DNA from: BTRG01 sp036986275
GTDB lineage: Bacteria; Pseudomonadota; Gammaproteobacteria; Acidiferrobacterales; SZUA-150
Length of the DNA: 64,000 nucleotides
Direction: 5' to 3'
Assembly: GCA_036986275.1 (NCBI GenBank)
Contig: BTRG01000002.1
Location: forward strand, 37,826-101,825
Shown: one piece after another, positions 26,505-34,794 of the stretch
Position numbering within the stretch: position 1 is the stretch's first letter
How the letters are laid out: each line of letters starts with the position of its first letter
The notes under the pieces: model-generated
What the model saw: the letters and a program-made list of their open reading frames with translations, nothing else
The model's database searches: none
Told to the model about the DNA's origin: nothing
Program-made: the position numbers and the translations under genes

Positions 26505-27254
26505 ATGATTTCTGATTTTATTTCCGGCGCCCGCTTTTTCTTACGCGGACTGGCGCTGATCTTCACGCCTGGCATGCGTCGCTATGTCATGTTGCCCGCG
26601 CTCATCAACCTGGTGTTATTTTCGGTTTTAATCTACTTCGGTATTTCCTGGTTCGACGTGCTGATCAACAAACTGGTGCCATCAGGAGATAGCTGGTGGA
26701 CGGGCCTGGCACGGATAATATTATTCATGTTGTTCGGCGCCGCCATACTCATGGCCATGTTTTTCAGCTTTACGTTGATTACCAATTTGGTCGGGGCACC
26801 GTTTAACGGGCTGTTGGCACAGCGCATCGAGGAGAAATTGACGGGCCAGGCGTTGGTTAACTCTAGTTCATTGGTGCAAGTGGTTAAGGATTTTGGTCCA
26901 GCGGTACTGGGCGAGCTACAGAAGTATGTGTATTTTTTATTCATTGCTTTTCTGTTGATGATTGTTTTCTTTATCCCCGGGCCTAACTTGATACTGGGTC
27001 CATTGGGCTGGATCATCTTCGGGTCGTGGATGTTGACGCTGGAGTATGTGGCCTATCCCATGGGGAACCACAACAAGGCCTTCAAGGAAGTTCGTGGGGC
27101 GCTAAGGTCATACCGTATGATGGGCTTGGGCTTTGGCCTGGCCACTATGGCGGCGACCATGGTGCCCATCGTTAATTTTATTGTCATGCCAGCCGCGGTA
27201 GCCGGGGCCACGGCTATGTGGGTGGAGCATTGGCGGGCCAGGCATTCGTCCTGA
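26505..27254 (+). CDS. CysZ/EI24-family membrane protein
   Basis: Inner-membrane protein of 249 residues with about four membrane segments, similar in layout to CysZ sulfate-uptake proteins: DFISGARFFLRGLALI at the N-terminus, NLVGAPFNGLLAQRIEEKL after the second segment and a conserved GNHNKAF region. Some members import sulfate, but many of this family are untested. A GTG at 26499 would add two residues. Gene follows the cupin by 18 nt. Confidence 0.85.
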   Translation: MISDFISGARFFLRGLALIFTPGMRRYVMLPALINLVLFSVLIYFGISWFDVLINKLVPSGDSWWTGLARIILFMLFGAAILMAMFFSFTLITNLVGAPFNGLLAQRIEEKLTGQALVNSSSLVQVVKDFGPAVLGELQKYVYFLFIAFLLMIVFFIPGPNLILGPLGWIIFGSWMLTLEYVAYPMGNHNKAFKEVRGALRSYRMMGLGFGLATMAATMVPIVNFIVMPAAVAGATAMWVEHWRARHSS

Positions 27255-27294
27255 CCGGGTCACCGCTTCATTAAATTATCCATAGGTTCTGTGC

Positions 27295-28038
27295 ATGTCA
27301 GAAAATACCCACCGTCTCCGCGCCATCATCCGTGTCTGTGTCAGCCCCAGTATCTGGCTGCTGGCGGTGTTGTCTCAGGTGCCGGTAGTGCTGGTGTATT
27401 TAAAGGTATTTGCTGGTGATGACGGCCAGCAAAGCATACCGGGGATATTCTTTCTGGCATGGATGATACTGATACTCTTTCTCTCTGGCGGTATCTTTAA
27501 TGCGCTGGCATCGCATCGAGACCCCGTTGGCTTGAGACAAATGGTGCAGCTTGCGCAGCCGGTGTTTGGCGTATTCCTGTGGTTGATACTGCGCGCCATG
27601 TTTCTGGGCATGGTGGTGCTTATGATGTTGATATGGATGACTGCGCCTGAGTCGGGGGATATGCAAGCGTCTGCGGTGCAGGAGTGGCTGCAAACCAGGA
27701 TATCATTGATGACACTGGTGATGGCTACGGTGCATCTACTTTTTATCTATTGGTTGCCGTTGGTTTTTGTACGACGAAACTTTATGTTGATTCCGACATT
27801 GCTGGCGAGTGTGCGGGTCTTTATGTCACGCCTGCCACAATCGCCTTTCCTGATAGCGCTCCTGGGTATCCCTGCTCTGGGCCTGTTTGCCATGCCTGAT
27901 AATGCTCCCTGGGTATTAGTCGTAATCATTGGCATGTCGGCCAAGCTGTTCTCTTGGATTGCCTATACCTATTGCGTCGAATACGTGGTCAGAGACAAGG
28001 ATCAACTGCCACTGGCCCATGCCGGCAACCCTCAGTAA
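27295..28038 (+). CDS. Membrane protein, unknown function
   Basis: A 247-residue protein with about six membrane segments and a short hydrophilic tail. It has no signal-peptide cleavage site and no motif that I recognise. It follows the CysZ-like gene by 40 nt on the same strand and may be cotranscribed. Identification stops at membrane protein. Confidence 0.75.
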   Translation: MSENTHRLRAIIRVCVSPSIWLLAVLSQVPVVLVYLKVFAGDDGQQSIPGIFFLAWMILILFLSGGIFNALASHRDPVGLRQMVQLAQPVFGVFLWLILRAMFLGMVVLMMLIWMTAPESGDMQASAVQEWLQTRISLMTLVMATVHLLFIYWLPLVFVRRNFMLIPTLLASVRVFMSRLPQSPFLIALLGIPALGLFAMPDNAPWVLVVIIGMSAKLFSWIAYTYCVEYVVRDKDQLPLAHAGNPQ

Positions 28039-28059
28039 TCAGCAAAAGAACATACTATC

Positions 28060-28088
28060 TTGAAAATGGGTCAGGCCATCTGTAGACT
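28060..28088 (+). promoter_or_regulatory. Promoter of tRNA-fMet
   Basis: TTGAAA (28060–28065), 17-nt spacer, TAGACT (28083–28088), with a G+C-rich discriminator before the tRNA, which begins 12 nt downstream. The G+C-rich discriminator is what stringently controlled stable-RNA promoters usually have. Confidence 0.7.
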
Positions 28089-28099
28089 GCGCGCTCCGG

Positions 28100-28176
<77 letters not shown>

Positions 28177-28383
28177 ATTTCCCCCTGATTGTTTTTTCCT
28201 TCTCCCGTGGGTCAGGACCCTGGCCAGGGTCACCGAGGGCTAACTTGCGATAAAGACCGGTGATGTGGTGGCGTCGATGGTTTGGAGTCCCCACGCGCCC
28301 AGCGGCTGATATCCAGCGGGTCTGAGGCTTGCATATAGCCCGGGACGGTAATGATTTATTACTGCCCGAGGCCCCGTCAGGCA

Positions 28384-28411
28384 TTGTGTTTTCCCGTCGA
28401 ATGCTTATAAT
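28384..28411 (+). promoter_or_regulatory. Second promoter before rimP
   Basis: TTGTGT (28384–28389), 16-nt spacer and TATAAT (28406–28411) lie about 97 nt before rimP, downstream of the tRNA. It would serve rimP–nusA–infB apart from the tRNA. Confidence 0.55.
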
Positions 28412-28446
28412 TTCCGCCGCTACCAGTACAGTAGCCATTTAATAAG

Positions 28447-28469
28447 AAGTGGGCCGTGCGCCCACTTTT
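28447..28469 (+). terminator. Terminator-like hairpin in the rimP leader
   Basis: An 8-bp stem AAGTGGGC/GCCCACTT with a CGTGC loop is followed by a T-run, about 40 nt before rimP. A hairpin at this place is known in the rimP–nusA–infB leader of enteric bacteria, where NusA autoregulates; here the function is inferred from position. The rest of the 28177–28446 stretch holds no gene. Confidence 0.6.
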
Positions 28470-28507
28470 GCGTTTCTGGACAGAATTAATCGGGGTCTGG
28501 CGCAGTG

Positions 28508-28957
28508 ATGTTGAAACAAAAATTGCGTGAGGTTCTGGAGCCGAGTGTGACCGGGCTCGGCTTTGAGCTGGTCGATGTCGAGCTCAGCGGCAGCGGTGCG
28601 CAGACGGTATTGCGGTTGTATATAGACAGTCCGCAAGGCATTACGGTAGAGGATTGCGCCGATGTCAGTCGCCAGGTCAGCGCGGTGCTGGACGTGGAAG
28701 ACCCGCTGCCGGGCCAGTACATGCTGGAGGTGTCGTCACCGGGGCTGGACAGGCCGCTGGTGAAGCCAGCGGATTTTGAGAAGGTGGTGGGTCAGGAAGT
28801 CAGGGTCCGCATGTATGAGGCCGTGCTGGGCCGAAAGAATTTTAGCGGCCGCCTGGTTGCGGCCAGAGACGAGTATGTGCTCGTGGACGTGGATAAGGAA
28901 CGGTATGAGTTGGCCTATGCGGCCATGGAAAAAGCGAGGTTGGTCCCGGACTTGTAA
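28508..28957 (+). CDS. rimP: Ribosome maturation factor RimP
   Basis: Needed for late assembly of the 30S subunit. The 149-residue protein has the family pattern: LGFELVDVELSGSG, LRLYIDSPQGITVEDCADVSRQVSAVLDVEDP and YMLEVSSPGLDRPL, with a C-terminal SH3-like domain. The ATG at 28508 is preferred over the overlapping GTG at 28505. First protein gene of the nusA operon; nusA starts 17 nt after its stop. Confidence 0.96.
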   Translation: MLKQKLREVLEPSVTGLGFELVDVELSGSGAQTVLRLYIDSPQGITVEDCADVSRQVSAVLDVEDPLPGQYMLEVSSPGLDRPLVKPADFEKVVGQEVRVRMYEAVLGRKNFSGRLVAARDEYVLVDVDKERYELAYAAMEKARLVPDL

Positions 28958-28974
28958 CCGGGAATGAGGACAGC

Positions 28975-30492
28975 ATGACAAACGAAATATTGATGATTGT
29001 AGACGCCGTATCACGCGAGAAAGCCGTGGCCAAGGAGATTATCTTCCAGGCCATTGAGGCGGCATTAGCGACGGCAACCCGCAAGCGTCATGAGGGTGAT
29101 ATTGATGCACGTGTGTCCATTGACCGTGAAACAGGTGAGTACGATACCTTCCGTGTCTGGGAAGTATTGCCCGATGATGTTGAGGTGGAATTTCCGGATC
29201 GCCAGATTTCGGTGAGCTCCGCGCGCAATGTTGATGAAGCGATAGAGGCGGGTCAAACCGTGGAAGATCCGCTGGAGCAGGTAGAGTTTGGCCGTATCGC
29301 TGCCCAGGCCGCCAAGCAGGTCATTATGCAGAAGGTGCGTGAGGCCGAGCGCGAACGCATCGTGGCTGATTTTGGGGATCGCATAGGTGAGATGGTTACC
29401 GGTGTAGTCAAACGTATGGAGCGAGGTGATGCCATTGTTGAGATAGGCACTACCGAAGCCTTGCTGGCACGCAACAAGATGGTACCGCGTGAGGGTTTGC
29501 GTCCCGGCGATCGTATCCGCGCTTATCTGGAAGATGTGCACCTGGCCCCCCGGGGACCACAGTTGTTTCTGAGCCGCATCGCGGCGGAATTATTATTGGA
29601 ACTGTTCAAGCTGGAAGTGCCGGAAGCAGGTGAAGGCCTGATTACCATCCATAGTGCTGCGCGTGATCCTGGCCTGCGAGCCAAGATTTCCGTCAGCACC
29701 AGCGACTCTCGCATCGATCCGATCGGTGCCTGTGTGGGTATGCGCGGTTCCCGCGTGCAGAGCGTATCGAATGAGCTGGGTGGCGAGCGCGTGGACATCA
29801 TCCAGTGGTCAGATGAATCTGCCCAGTTTGTCATTAATGCGCTGGCGCCTGCTGAAGTGGATTCCATTGTGGTTGATGAAGAAAGCCATAGCATGGATGT
29901 CATCGTTGATGAGTCGCAACTGTCCCAGGCCATTGGTCGTGGTGGACAAAATGTGCGTCTGGCCTCCGAGCTGACCGGTTGGGAGCTGAACATCATGACC
30001 GATGAAGAGGCCAATGAGAAAAATGCCACCGAGACCACCGTTGCCTTTGAACACTTCAAGACGGATCTGGGTGTGGATGAAGATGTGGCCACCATCCTGG
30101 TGCAGGAAGGCTTTAACACACTGGAAGAAGTCGCCTATGTGCCGGCACAGGAACTGGTGGCCATCGAAGAATTCGACGAGGAACTGGTGGAGGAATTGCG
30201 TAATCGTGCGCGCGACGTATTACTGACGCGGGCGATTACCTTGGAAGAAAAAATTGATATGGCCGAGCCCGAGCAGGACCTGCTGGATATGGAGGGCATG
30301 GATGAAACCACCGCCCGCCTGTTGGCAAGCAAAGGTATCAAGACTATGGAAGACCTGGCCGAGCAGGCCGCTGATGAATTGGTCGAGATGGAAATCGAGG
30401 GCATGGATGAAGAACGGGCCAAGGCCCTGATTATGACGGCGCGTGCACCCTGGTTTGAAGAATCCGGGGAGGCCGAAGGGTCCGCGGAGTAG
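28975..30492 (+). CDS. nusA: Transcription termination/antitermination factor NusA
   Basis: RNA polymerase-binding factor in pausing, termination and antitermination. The 505-residue protein has an N-terminal polymerase-binding domain, an S1 domain (VTGVVKRMERGDAIVEIG), two KH domains and two C-terminal acidic helix-hairpin-helix repeats (EQDLLDMEGMDETTARLL and a second near residue 480), the arrangement found in gammaproteobacteria. Follows rimP by 17 nt and precedes infB by 12 nt. Confidence 0.98.
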   Translation: MTNEILMIVDAVSREKAVAKEIIFQAIEAALATATRKRHEGDIDARVSIDRETGEYDTFRVWEVLPDDVEVEFPDRQISVSSARNVDEAIEAGQTVEDPLEQVEFGRIAAQAAKQVIMQKVREAERERIVADFGDRIGEMVTGVVKRMERGDAIVEIGTTEALLARNKMVPREGLRPGDRIRAYLEDVHLAPRGPQLFLSRIAAELLLELFKLEVPEAGEGLITIHSAARDPGLRAKISVSTSDSRIDPIGACVGMRGSRVQSVSNELGGERVDIIQWSDESAQFVINALAPAEVDSIVVDEESHSMDVIVDESQLSQAIGRGGQNVRLASELTGWELNIMTDEEANEKNATETTVAFEHFKTDLGVDEDVATILVQEGFNTLEEVAYVPAQELVAIEEFDEELVEELRNRARDVLLTRAITLEEKIDMAEPEQDLLDMEGMDETTARLLASKGIKTMEDLAEQAADELVEMEIEGMDEERAKALIMTARAPWFEESGEAEGSAE

Positions 30493-30504
30493 AGGTCTCG
30501 CAAT

Positions 30505-32973
30505 ATGTCGCAAACCACAATAAAAGGCTTCGCCGAACAAATCGGCATTACACCGGATAAACTCCTGAAGCAATTGACCGCTGCCGGCCTGGACCAGAAA
30601 GGCGCGGATGACACATTGAGTGACGATGAGAAAATGTCATTACTGAGTTATTTGCGTGGTGGTCATGGTGCTGCCGAAGATGCGGCACAGAAGAAGATTA
30701 CACTCAAGCGCAAGACCACAAGCTCCGTAACCCAGAGCACCCGTGGCGGACCCTCGCGTACGGTACAGGTAGCCGTCAAGAAAAAGCGCACCTATATAAA
30801 GCGTGGTGCATTGCAGGAAGAGGCCGAGAAGGCAGCGAAGGAAGCGGCCGAGAAAGAGGCGGCGGAAAAGGCAGCGAAGGAAGCGGCCGAGAAAGAGGCG
30901 GCGGAAAAGGCAGCGAAGGAAGCGGCTGAGAAAGAGGCGGCGGAAAAGGCAGCGAAAGAAACGGCCGGGACAGAGGCGGCGGAAAAGATTGTGCCAGCGC
31001 CCGTGTCTGAGGTGGTGCCACCTAAAAAGGCGGCCGCACAAAAAGGCAAGAAGACTGCAAAAGCCAAAGAAACCAAAAAAGCTGATGACCAGTTTGAACG
31101 CAAGGAATTGCGTATTGCCAAGGGCAAGCGTGCTCGCCGCAGTACGCCCGCGCCCAGACACGATAAGAAAGTGGTTACCAGCATGTCCGGGCAGCACGGT
31201 TTTGAAAAACCGACCGAACCCGTGATACGCGAAGTCGAGTTACCTGAAACCATTACCGTGGCCGAGCTGGCACAACGCATGTCCGTGAAGTCAGCCGAAT
31301 TGATCAAAATTATGATGTCTATGGGTTCCATGGTGACGATAAACCAGATTATCGATCGTGATACGGCCACGATTGTTGTCGAGGAAATGGGGCACAAGGC
31401 CAGGGAGGCCAAACCGGAAAGTCCGGAACTGGACCTGGTTTCAGGCGCTCCGGAGGCCGAAGGGGTAACGCGATCCCCCGTCGTCACCGTGATGGGCCAC
31501 GTGGATCATGGCAAGACTTCCTTGCTGGATTATATTCGCAGTTCCCGAGTTGCCAGTGGTGAGGCTGGCGGTATTACCCAGCATATTGGCGCTTATCATG
31601 TAGAAACTGATCAGGGCAACATCACCTTCCTGGATACACCGGGCCATGAGGCCTTTACGGCCATGCGTGCCCGTGGCGCCAAGGCTACGGATATCGTTAT
31701 CCTGGTGGTAGCAGCCGATGATGGTGTGAAGCCGCAGACAATAGAAGCCATACAGCATGCGCGTGCCGCGGCGGCGCCATTGATAGTCGCGATTAACAAG
31801 ATCGATAAACCGGAAGCGGATCTGGACAGGGTTCGACAGGAACTGTCCAGTCATGAGGTGATCTCCGAGGAGTGGGGCGGTAGCGAAATATTCATCAATG
31901 TTTCCGCCAAAACGGGCCAGGGCATAGATGAGTTGTTGGAAGCCATACTATTACAGTCTGAAGTGTTGGAATTAAAAGCCGTAATGGATGGTCCTGCTGC
32001 CGGTATAGTCGTTGAAGCCAGGCTGGATAAGGGTCGCGGTCCAGTGTCTACCGTGTTGGTACAGCGCGGCACCTTAAAGAAAGGCGATATCATTTTGGCG
32101 GGTCAGGAATATGGTCGCGTACGCGCCATGTTCGATGAGAATGGTAAGTCCGTGAAAGAGGCCGGACCTTCTACGCCCGTTGAAATCCAGGGCCTGTCGG
32201 GTGTGCCGGCAGCCGGTGATGAAATGGTTGTGGTTGAAAGTGAGCGCAAGGCACGTGACGTGGCGCTCTACCGACAAGGGGAATACAAGGATGTGCAGTC
32301 GGCACGTCAGCAGGCCGCCAAATTGTCCAATATGTTTGATCAGATGGGTGAGGGTGAGGTTGAAACGCTTAATCTGCTAATCAAGGCCGATGTGCAGGGT
32401 TCTGTCGAGGCGCTGTCAGAATCGTTGCAAAAACTGTCTACAGATGAAGTGCGTGTGAATGTGGTGCACAGCATGGTGGGGGGCATTAACGAGTCCGATG
32501 CCAATCTGGCAGTGGCTTCCAGCGCGATCTTGATCGGATTTAATGTGCGCGCTGATGCCGGTGCGCGACGCATTATTGAAACGCATGGCGTGGATTTACA
32601 TTATTACAGTGTCATTTACGATGCAGTCAATGAGGTCAAGGACGCATTGAGTGGCATGCTGCCCCCGGAAGTGAAGGAGGAAATCGTTGGTCTGGCCGAG
32701 GTCAAGGATGTCTTCCGTTCACCCAAGCTTGGGGCGATTGCCGGCTGCCAGGTTGCTGAGGGCTATGTGAAACGTAACCTGCCCATACGCGTGTTGCGCG
32801 AGAACGTGGTCATCTATGAGGGTGAGTTGGAATCCCTGCGTCGTTTCAAGGATGACGTGAATGAGGTCAAGGCCGGCACGGAATGCGGTATCGGCGTGAA
32901 AAATTACAACGATATCAAGGTGGGCGATCAGATCGAGGTCTACGAGCGGGTCGAAGTGGCGCGTAGTCTATAG
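30505..32973 (+). CDS. infB: Translation initiation factor IF-2
   Basis: GTPase that delivers initiator tRNA to the ribosome. The 822-residue protein has the N-terminal IF2 domain, a long Ala/Glu/Lys-rich linker with about three and a half copies of a 13-residue EAAEKAAKEAAEK-type unit (bases 30823–30990), then the G domain with GHVDHGKTS, DTPGHE and NKID, and domains II–IV. The linker repeats are near-exact at the nucleotide level. Confidence 0.98.
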   Translation: MSQTTIKGFAEQIGITPDKLLKQLTAAGLDQKGADDTLSDDEKMSLLSYLRGGHGAAEDAAQKKITLKRKTTSSVTQSTRGGPSRTVQVAVKKKRTYIKRGALQEEAEKAAKEAAEKEAAEKAAKEAAEKEAAEKAAKEAAEKEAAEKAAKETAGTEAAEKIVPAPVSEVVPPKKAAAQKGKKTAKAKETKKADDQFERKELRIAKGKRARRSTPAPRHDKKVVTSMSGQHGFEKPTEPVIREVELPETITVAELAQRMSVKSAELIKIMMSMGSMVTINQIIDRDTATIVVEEMGHKAREAKPESPELDLVSGAPEAEGVTRSPVVTVMGHVDHGKTSLLDYIRSSRVASGEAGGITQHIGAYHVETDQGNITFLDTPGHEAFTAMRARGAKATDIVILVVAADDGVKPQTIEAIQHARAAAAPLIVAINKIDKPEADLDRVRQELSSHEVISEEWGGSEIFINVSAKTGQGIDELLEAILLQSEVLELKAVMDGPAAGIVVEARLDKGRGPVSTVLVQRGTLKKGDIILAGQEYGRVRAMFDENGKSVKEAGPSTPVEIQGLSGVPAAGDEMVVVESERKARDVALYRQGEYKDVQSARQQAAKLSNMFDQMGEGEVETLNLLIKADVQGSVEALSESLQKLSTDEVRVNVVHSMVGGINESDANLAVASSAILIGFNVRADAGARRIIETHGVDLHYYSVIYDAVNEVKDALSGMLPPEVKEEIVGLAEVKDVFRSPKLGAIAGCQVAEGYVKRNLPIRVLRENVVIYEGELESLRRFKDDVNEVKAGTECGIGVKNYNDIKVGDQIEVYERVEVARSL

Positions 32974-33096
32974 CATTCTCTTGGAAACGCCTGTCTGGCG
33001 TTTACGGTTATTTATTTACGGATTCCTGATGTCTGGAACGTATTCCAAACAGAGTATTGTAGTGTGCCGAGAATTCAACGTGGGGGGTATTGCCTG

Positions 33097-33474
33097 ATGC
33101 ACAGGGATAGTAATCGGCCACGACGAGTAGGCGAGTTATTAAAGCGCCAGTTGGTGCCGGTGATCGCCCAGGAATTGAATGATCCGGATGTCGGCGCCAT
33201 TACCCTGACAGGCGTGGATACGGCACCCGACCTGAAATCCGCCAAGGTGTATTTTACCTGTCCACAAGACGGGGACGATCAAAAGCGCTCCAGGGTAATC
33301 GAGGCAGCACTGAATAGAGCGGCCGGTTATATTCGGCACTGTTTAAAAGAACGCGTGGAATTGCGCGGCATTCCGCGCCTGCAATTCAAATACGATGATT
33401 CCATAGAACGCGGCAGTCGCATAGAACAATTATTGAGCGATGCCATGTCGGATTCACCGCGGAATAAAGATTAA
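33097..33474 (+). CDS. rbfA: Ribosome-binding factor A
   Basis: KH-type 30S maturation factor, 125 residues from the ATG at 33097, an in-frame GTG at 33064 being less likely. Motifs RVGELLKRQLVPVIAQELNDP, ITLTGVDTAPDLKSAKVYFT and RLQFKYDDSIERGSRIEQLL are typical. It follows infB and precedes truB by 15 nt. Confidence 0.95.
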   Translation: MHRDSNRPRRVGELLKRQLVPVIAQELNDPDVGAITLTGVDTAPDLKSAKVYFTCPQDGDDQKRSRVIEAALNRAAGYIRHCLKERVELRGIPRLQFKYDDSIERGSRIEQLLSDAMSDSPRNKD

Positions 33475-33489
33475 TTCACGGGGGTAGTC

Positions 33490-34410
33490 TTGGGTAAACG
33501 ACGTCGTCACTGTGTCCATGTGGACGGTATCCTCTTACTGGATAAGGCCGAGGGCGCGACATCCAACCAGGCGCTGCAGGAAGTGAAGCAGTTGTTTCGT
33601 GCCTGCAAGGCCGGTCACACCGGTAGCCTGGATCCCATTGCCACCGGCCTGCTGCCGTTGTGTTTTGGTGAGGCGACCAAGATTTCACAATTCCTGCTGG
33701 ATGCCGATAAACGTTATCGCAGCATCTTCAGGCTGGGCCAGGAGACCACCACCTACGATACTGAGGGCGATGTGGTGGCAGAAAGGCCGTTGACCCAGTC
33801 CCGGCGCCAGGTAGAGATGGCCATCAAGGATTTTATCGGACAGATAGACCAGATTCCGCCGATGTATTCCGCTGTTAAGAAGAATGGTCAGGCCTTGTAC
33901 AAGCTTGCCCGTCAGGGTGTGGAGGTGGATCGTGAGCCGCGTCGAGTGACAATCTTCGAGATTGATGTGTTGGCATGGCCATCAGATGACGAGATTGAAC
34001 TGGAAATCCGCTGCAGCAAGGGAACCTATGTCAGGGCCCTGGCTCATGATTTGGGACAAGCCCTGGGTTGCGGGGCACATATGGCGGCCCTGCGCCGATT
34101 GGGCGTGGGTAGCCTGAATATAACGGATGCCGTCACGCTTGAAAGCGTCCAGGAGATTGATGATCCCAGGGGGCGTCAGGCCTTGCTGCACCCTATCGAT
34201 CACGGCCTGCTGACACTGCCGGATGTCTCCCTGACCTCTATGGCGACGCACTATTTATTACAGGGCCAGGCGGTGACGGCACGCCATCAATATGAGCCGG
34301 GCTGGGTTCGGCTCTATAGTGATCAACAGCAATTCCTGGGTATGGGCGAGGTATTGGACGATGGCCGGGTGGCCCCCAAGCGCCTCATGCGAAGTGGCCA
34401 AAGGGCCTGA
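33490..34410 (+). CDS. truB: tRNA pseudouridine-55 synthase
   Basis: Makes pseudouridine 55 in the T-loop of tRNAs. The 306-residue protein has the catalytic Asp in GHTGSLDPIATG, the motif YSAVKKNGQALYKLAR and the C-terminal PUA-like domain. The start is TTG at 33490 with a GGGGG-rich ribosome site; no ATG lies near by. Follows rbfA by 15 nt. Confidence 0.95.
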   Translation: MGKRRRHCVHVDGILLLDKAEGATSNQALQEVKQLFRACKAGHTGSLDPIATGLLPLCFGEATKISQFLLDADKRYRSIFRLGQETTTYDTEGDVVAERPLTQSRRQVEMAIKDFIGQIDQIPPMYSAVKKNGQALYKLARQGVEVDREPRRVTIFEIDVLAWPSDDEIELEIRCSKGTYVRALAHDLGQALGCGAHMAALRRLGVGSLNITDAVTLESVQEIDDPRGRQALLHPIDHGLLTLPDVSLTSMATHYLLQGQAVTARHQYEPGWVRLYSDQQQFLGMGEVLDDGRVAPKRLMRSGQRA

Positions 34411-34429
34411 ATTTAAGGGAAAAATAGGC

Positions 34430-34458
34430 TTGAGACCGGGGGGATGCGCGGTTAGAAT
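34430..34458 (+). promoter_or_regulatory. Promoter of rpsO
   Basis: TTGAGA (34430–34435), 17-nt spacer and TAGAAT (34453–34458) lie 45 nt before rpsO. Good match and spacing. It would give rpsO–pnp a promoter of their own within the cluster. Confidence 0.65.
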
Positions 34459-34503
34459 ACGCGCCCCTTGAATGTGAACATAGCGAAGGTAACGAGGTAA
34501 GAC

Positions 34504-34773
34504 ATGGCCCTGACGGCTGAGAATAAAGCGAGCATAGTCAGTGACTTTCAACAGCATGCGGGAGATACCGGTTCCGCGGAAGTGCAAGTCGCATTGTTGT
34601 CAGCACGTATTAATGATTTATCGGGACACTTCCAGTCCCATATCCACGACCACCACTCTCGTGTGGGCCTGTTGCGTATGGTGAACAAGCGTCGCAAGTT
34701 GCTGGATTATCTTAAAGACGAAAGCGTTGACCGTTATCGCGCACTGATCGAACGTCTCGGTCTGCGTAAATAA
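34504..34773 (+). CDS. rpsO: 30S ribosomal protein S15
   Basis: Binds 16S rRNA in the platform of the small subunit. 89 residues, normal length, with TGSAEVQVALLSARINDLSGHF and HSRVGLLRMVNKRRKLLDYL. ATG with a GAGGTAA ribosome site. pnp follows after 21 nt. Confidence 0.98.
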   Translation: MALTAENKASIVSDFQQHAGDTGSAEVQVALLSARINDLSGHFQSHIHDHHSRVGLLRMVNKRRKLLDYLKDESVDRYRALIERLGLRK

Positions 34774-34794
34774 ACAAGACCGAGGAATAGATCA

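Noticed and set aside
30803..31225. Overlapping Arg/Lys-rich and antisense frames in the infB linker
   Set aside because: They arise from the repeat composition of the infB linker; infB explains the sequence.
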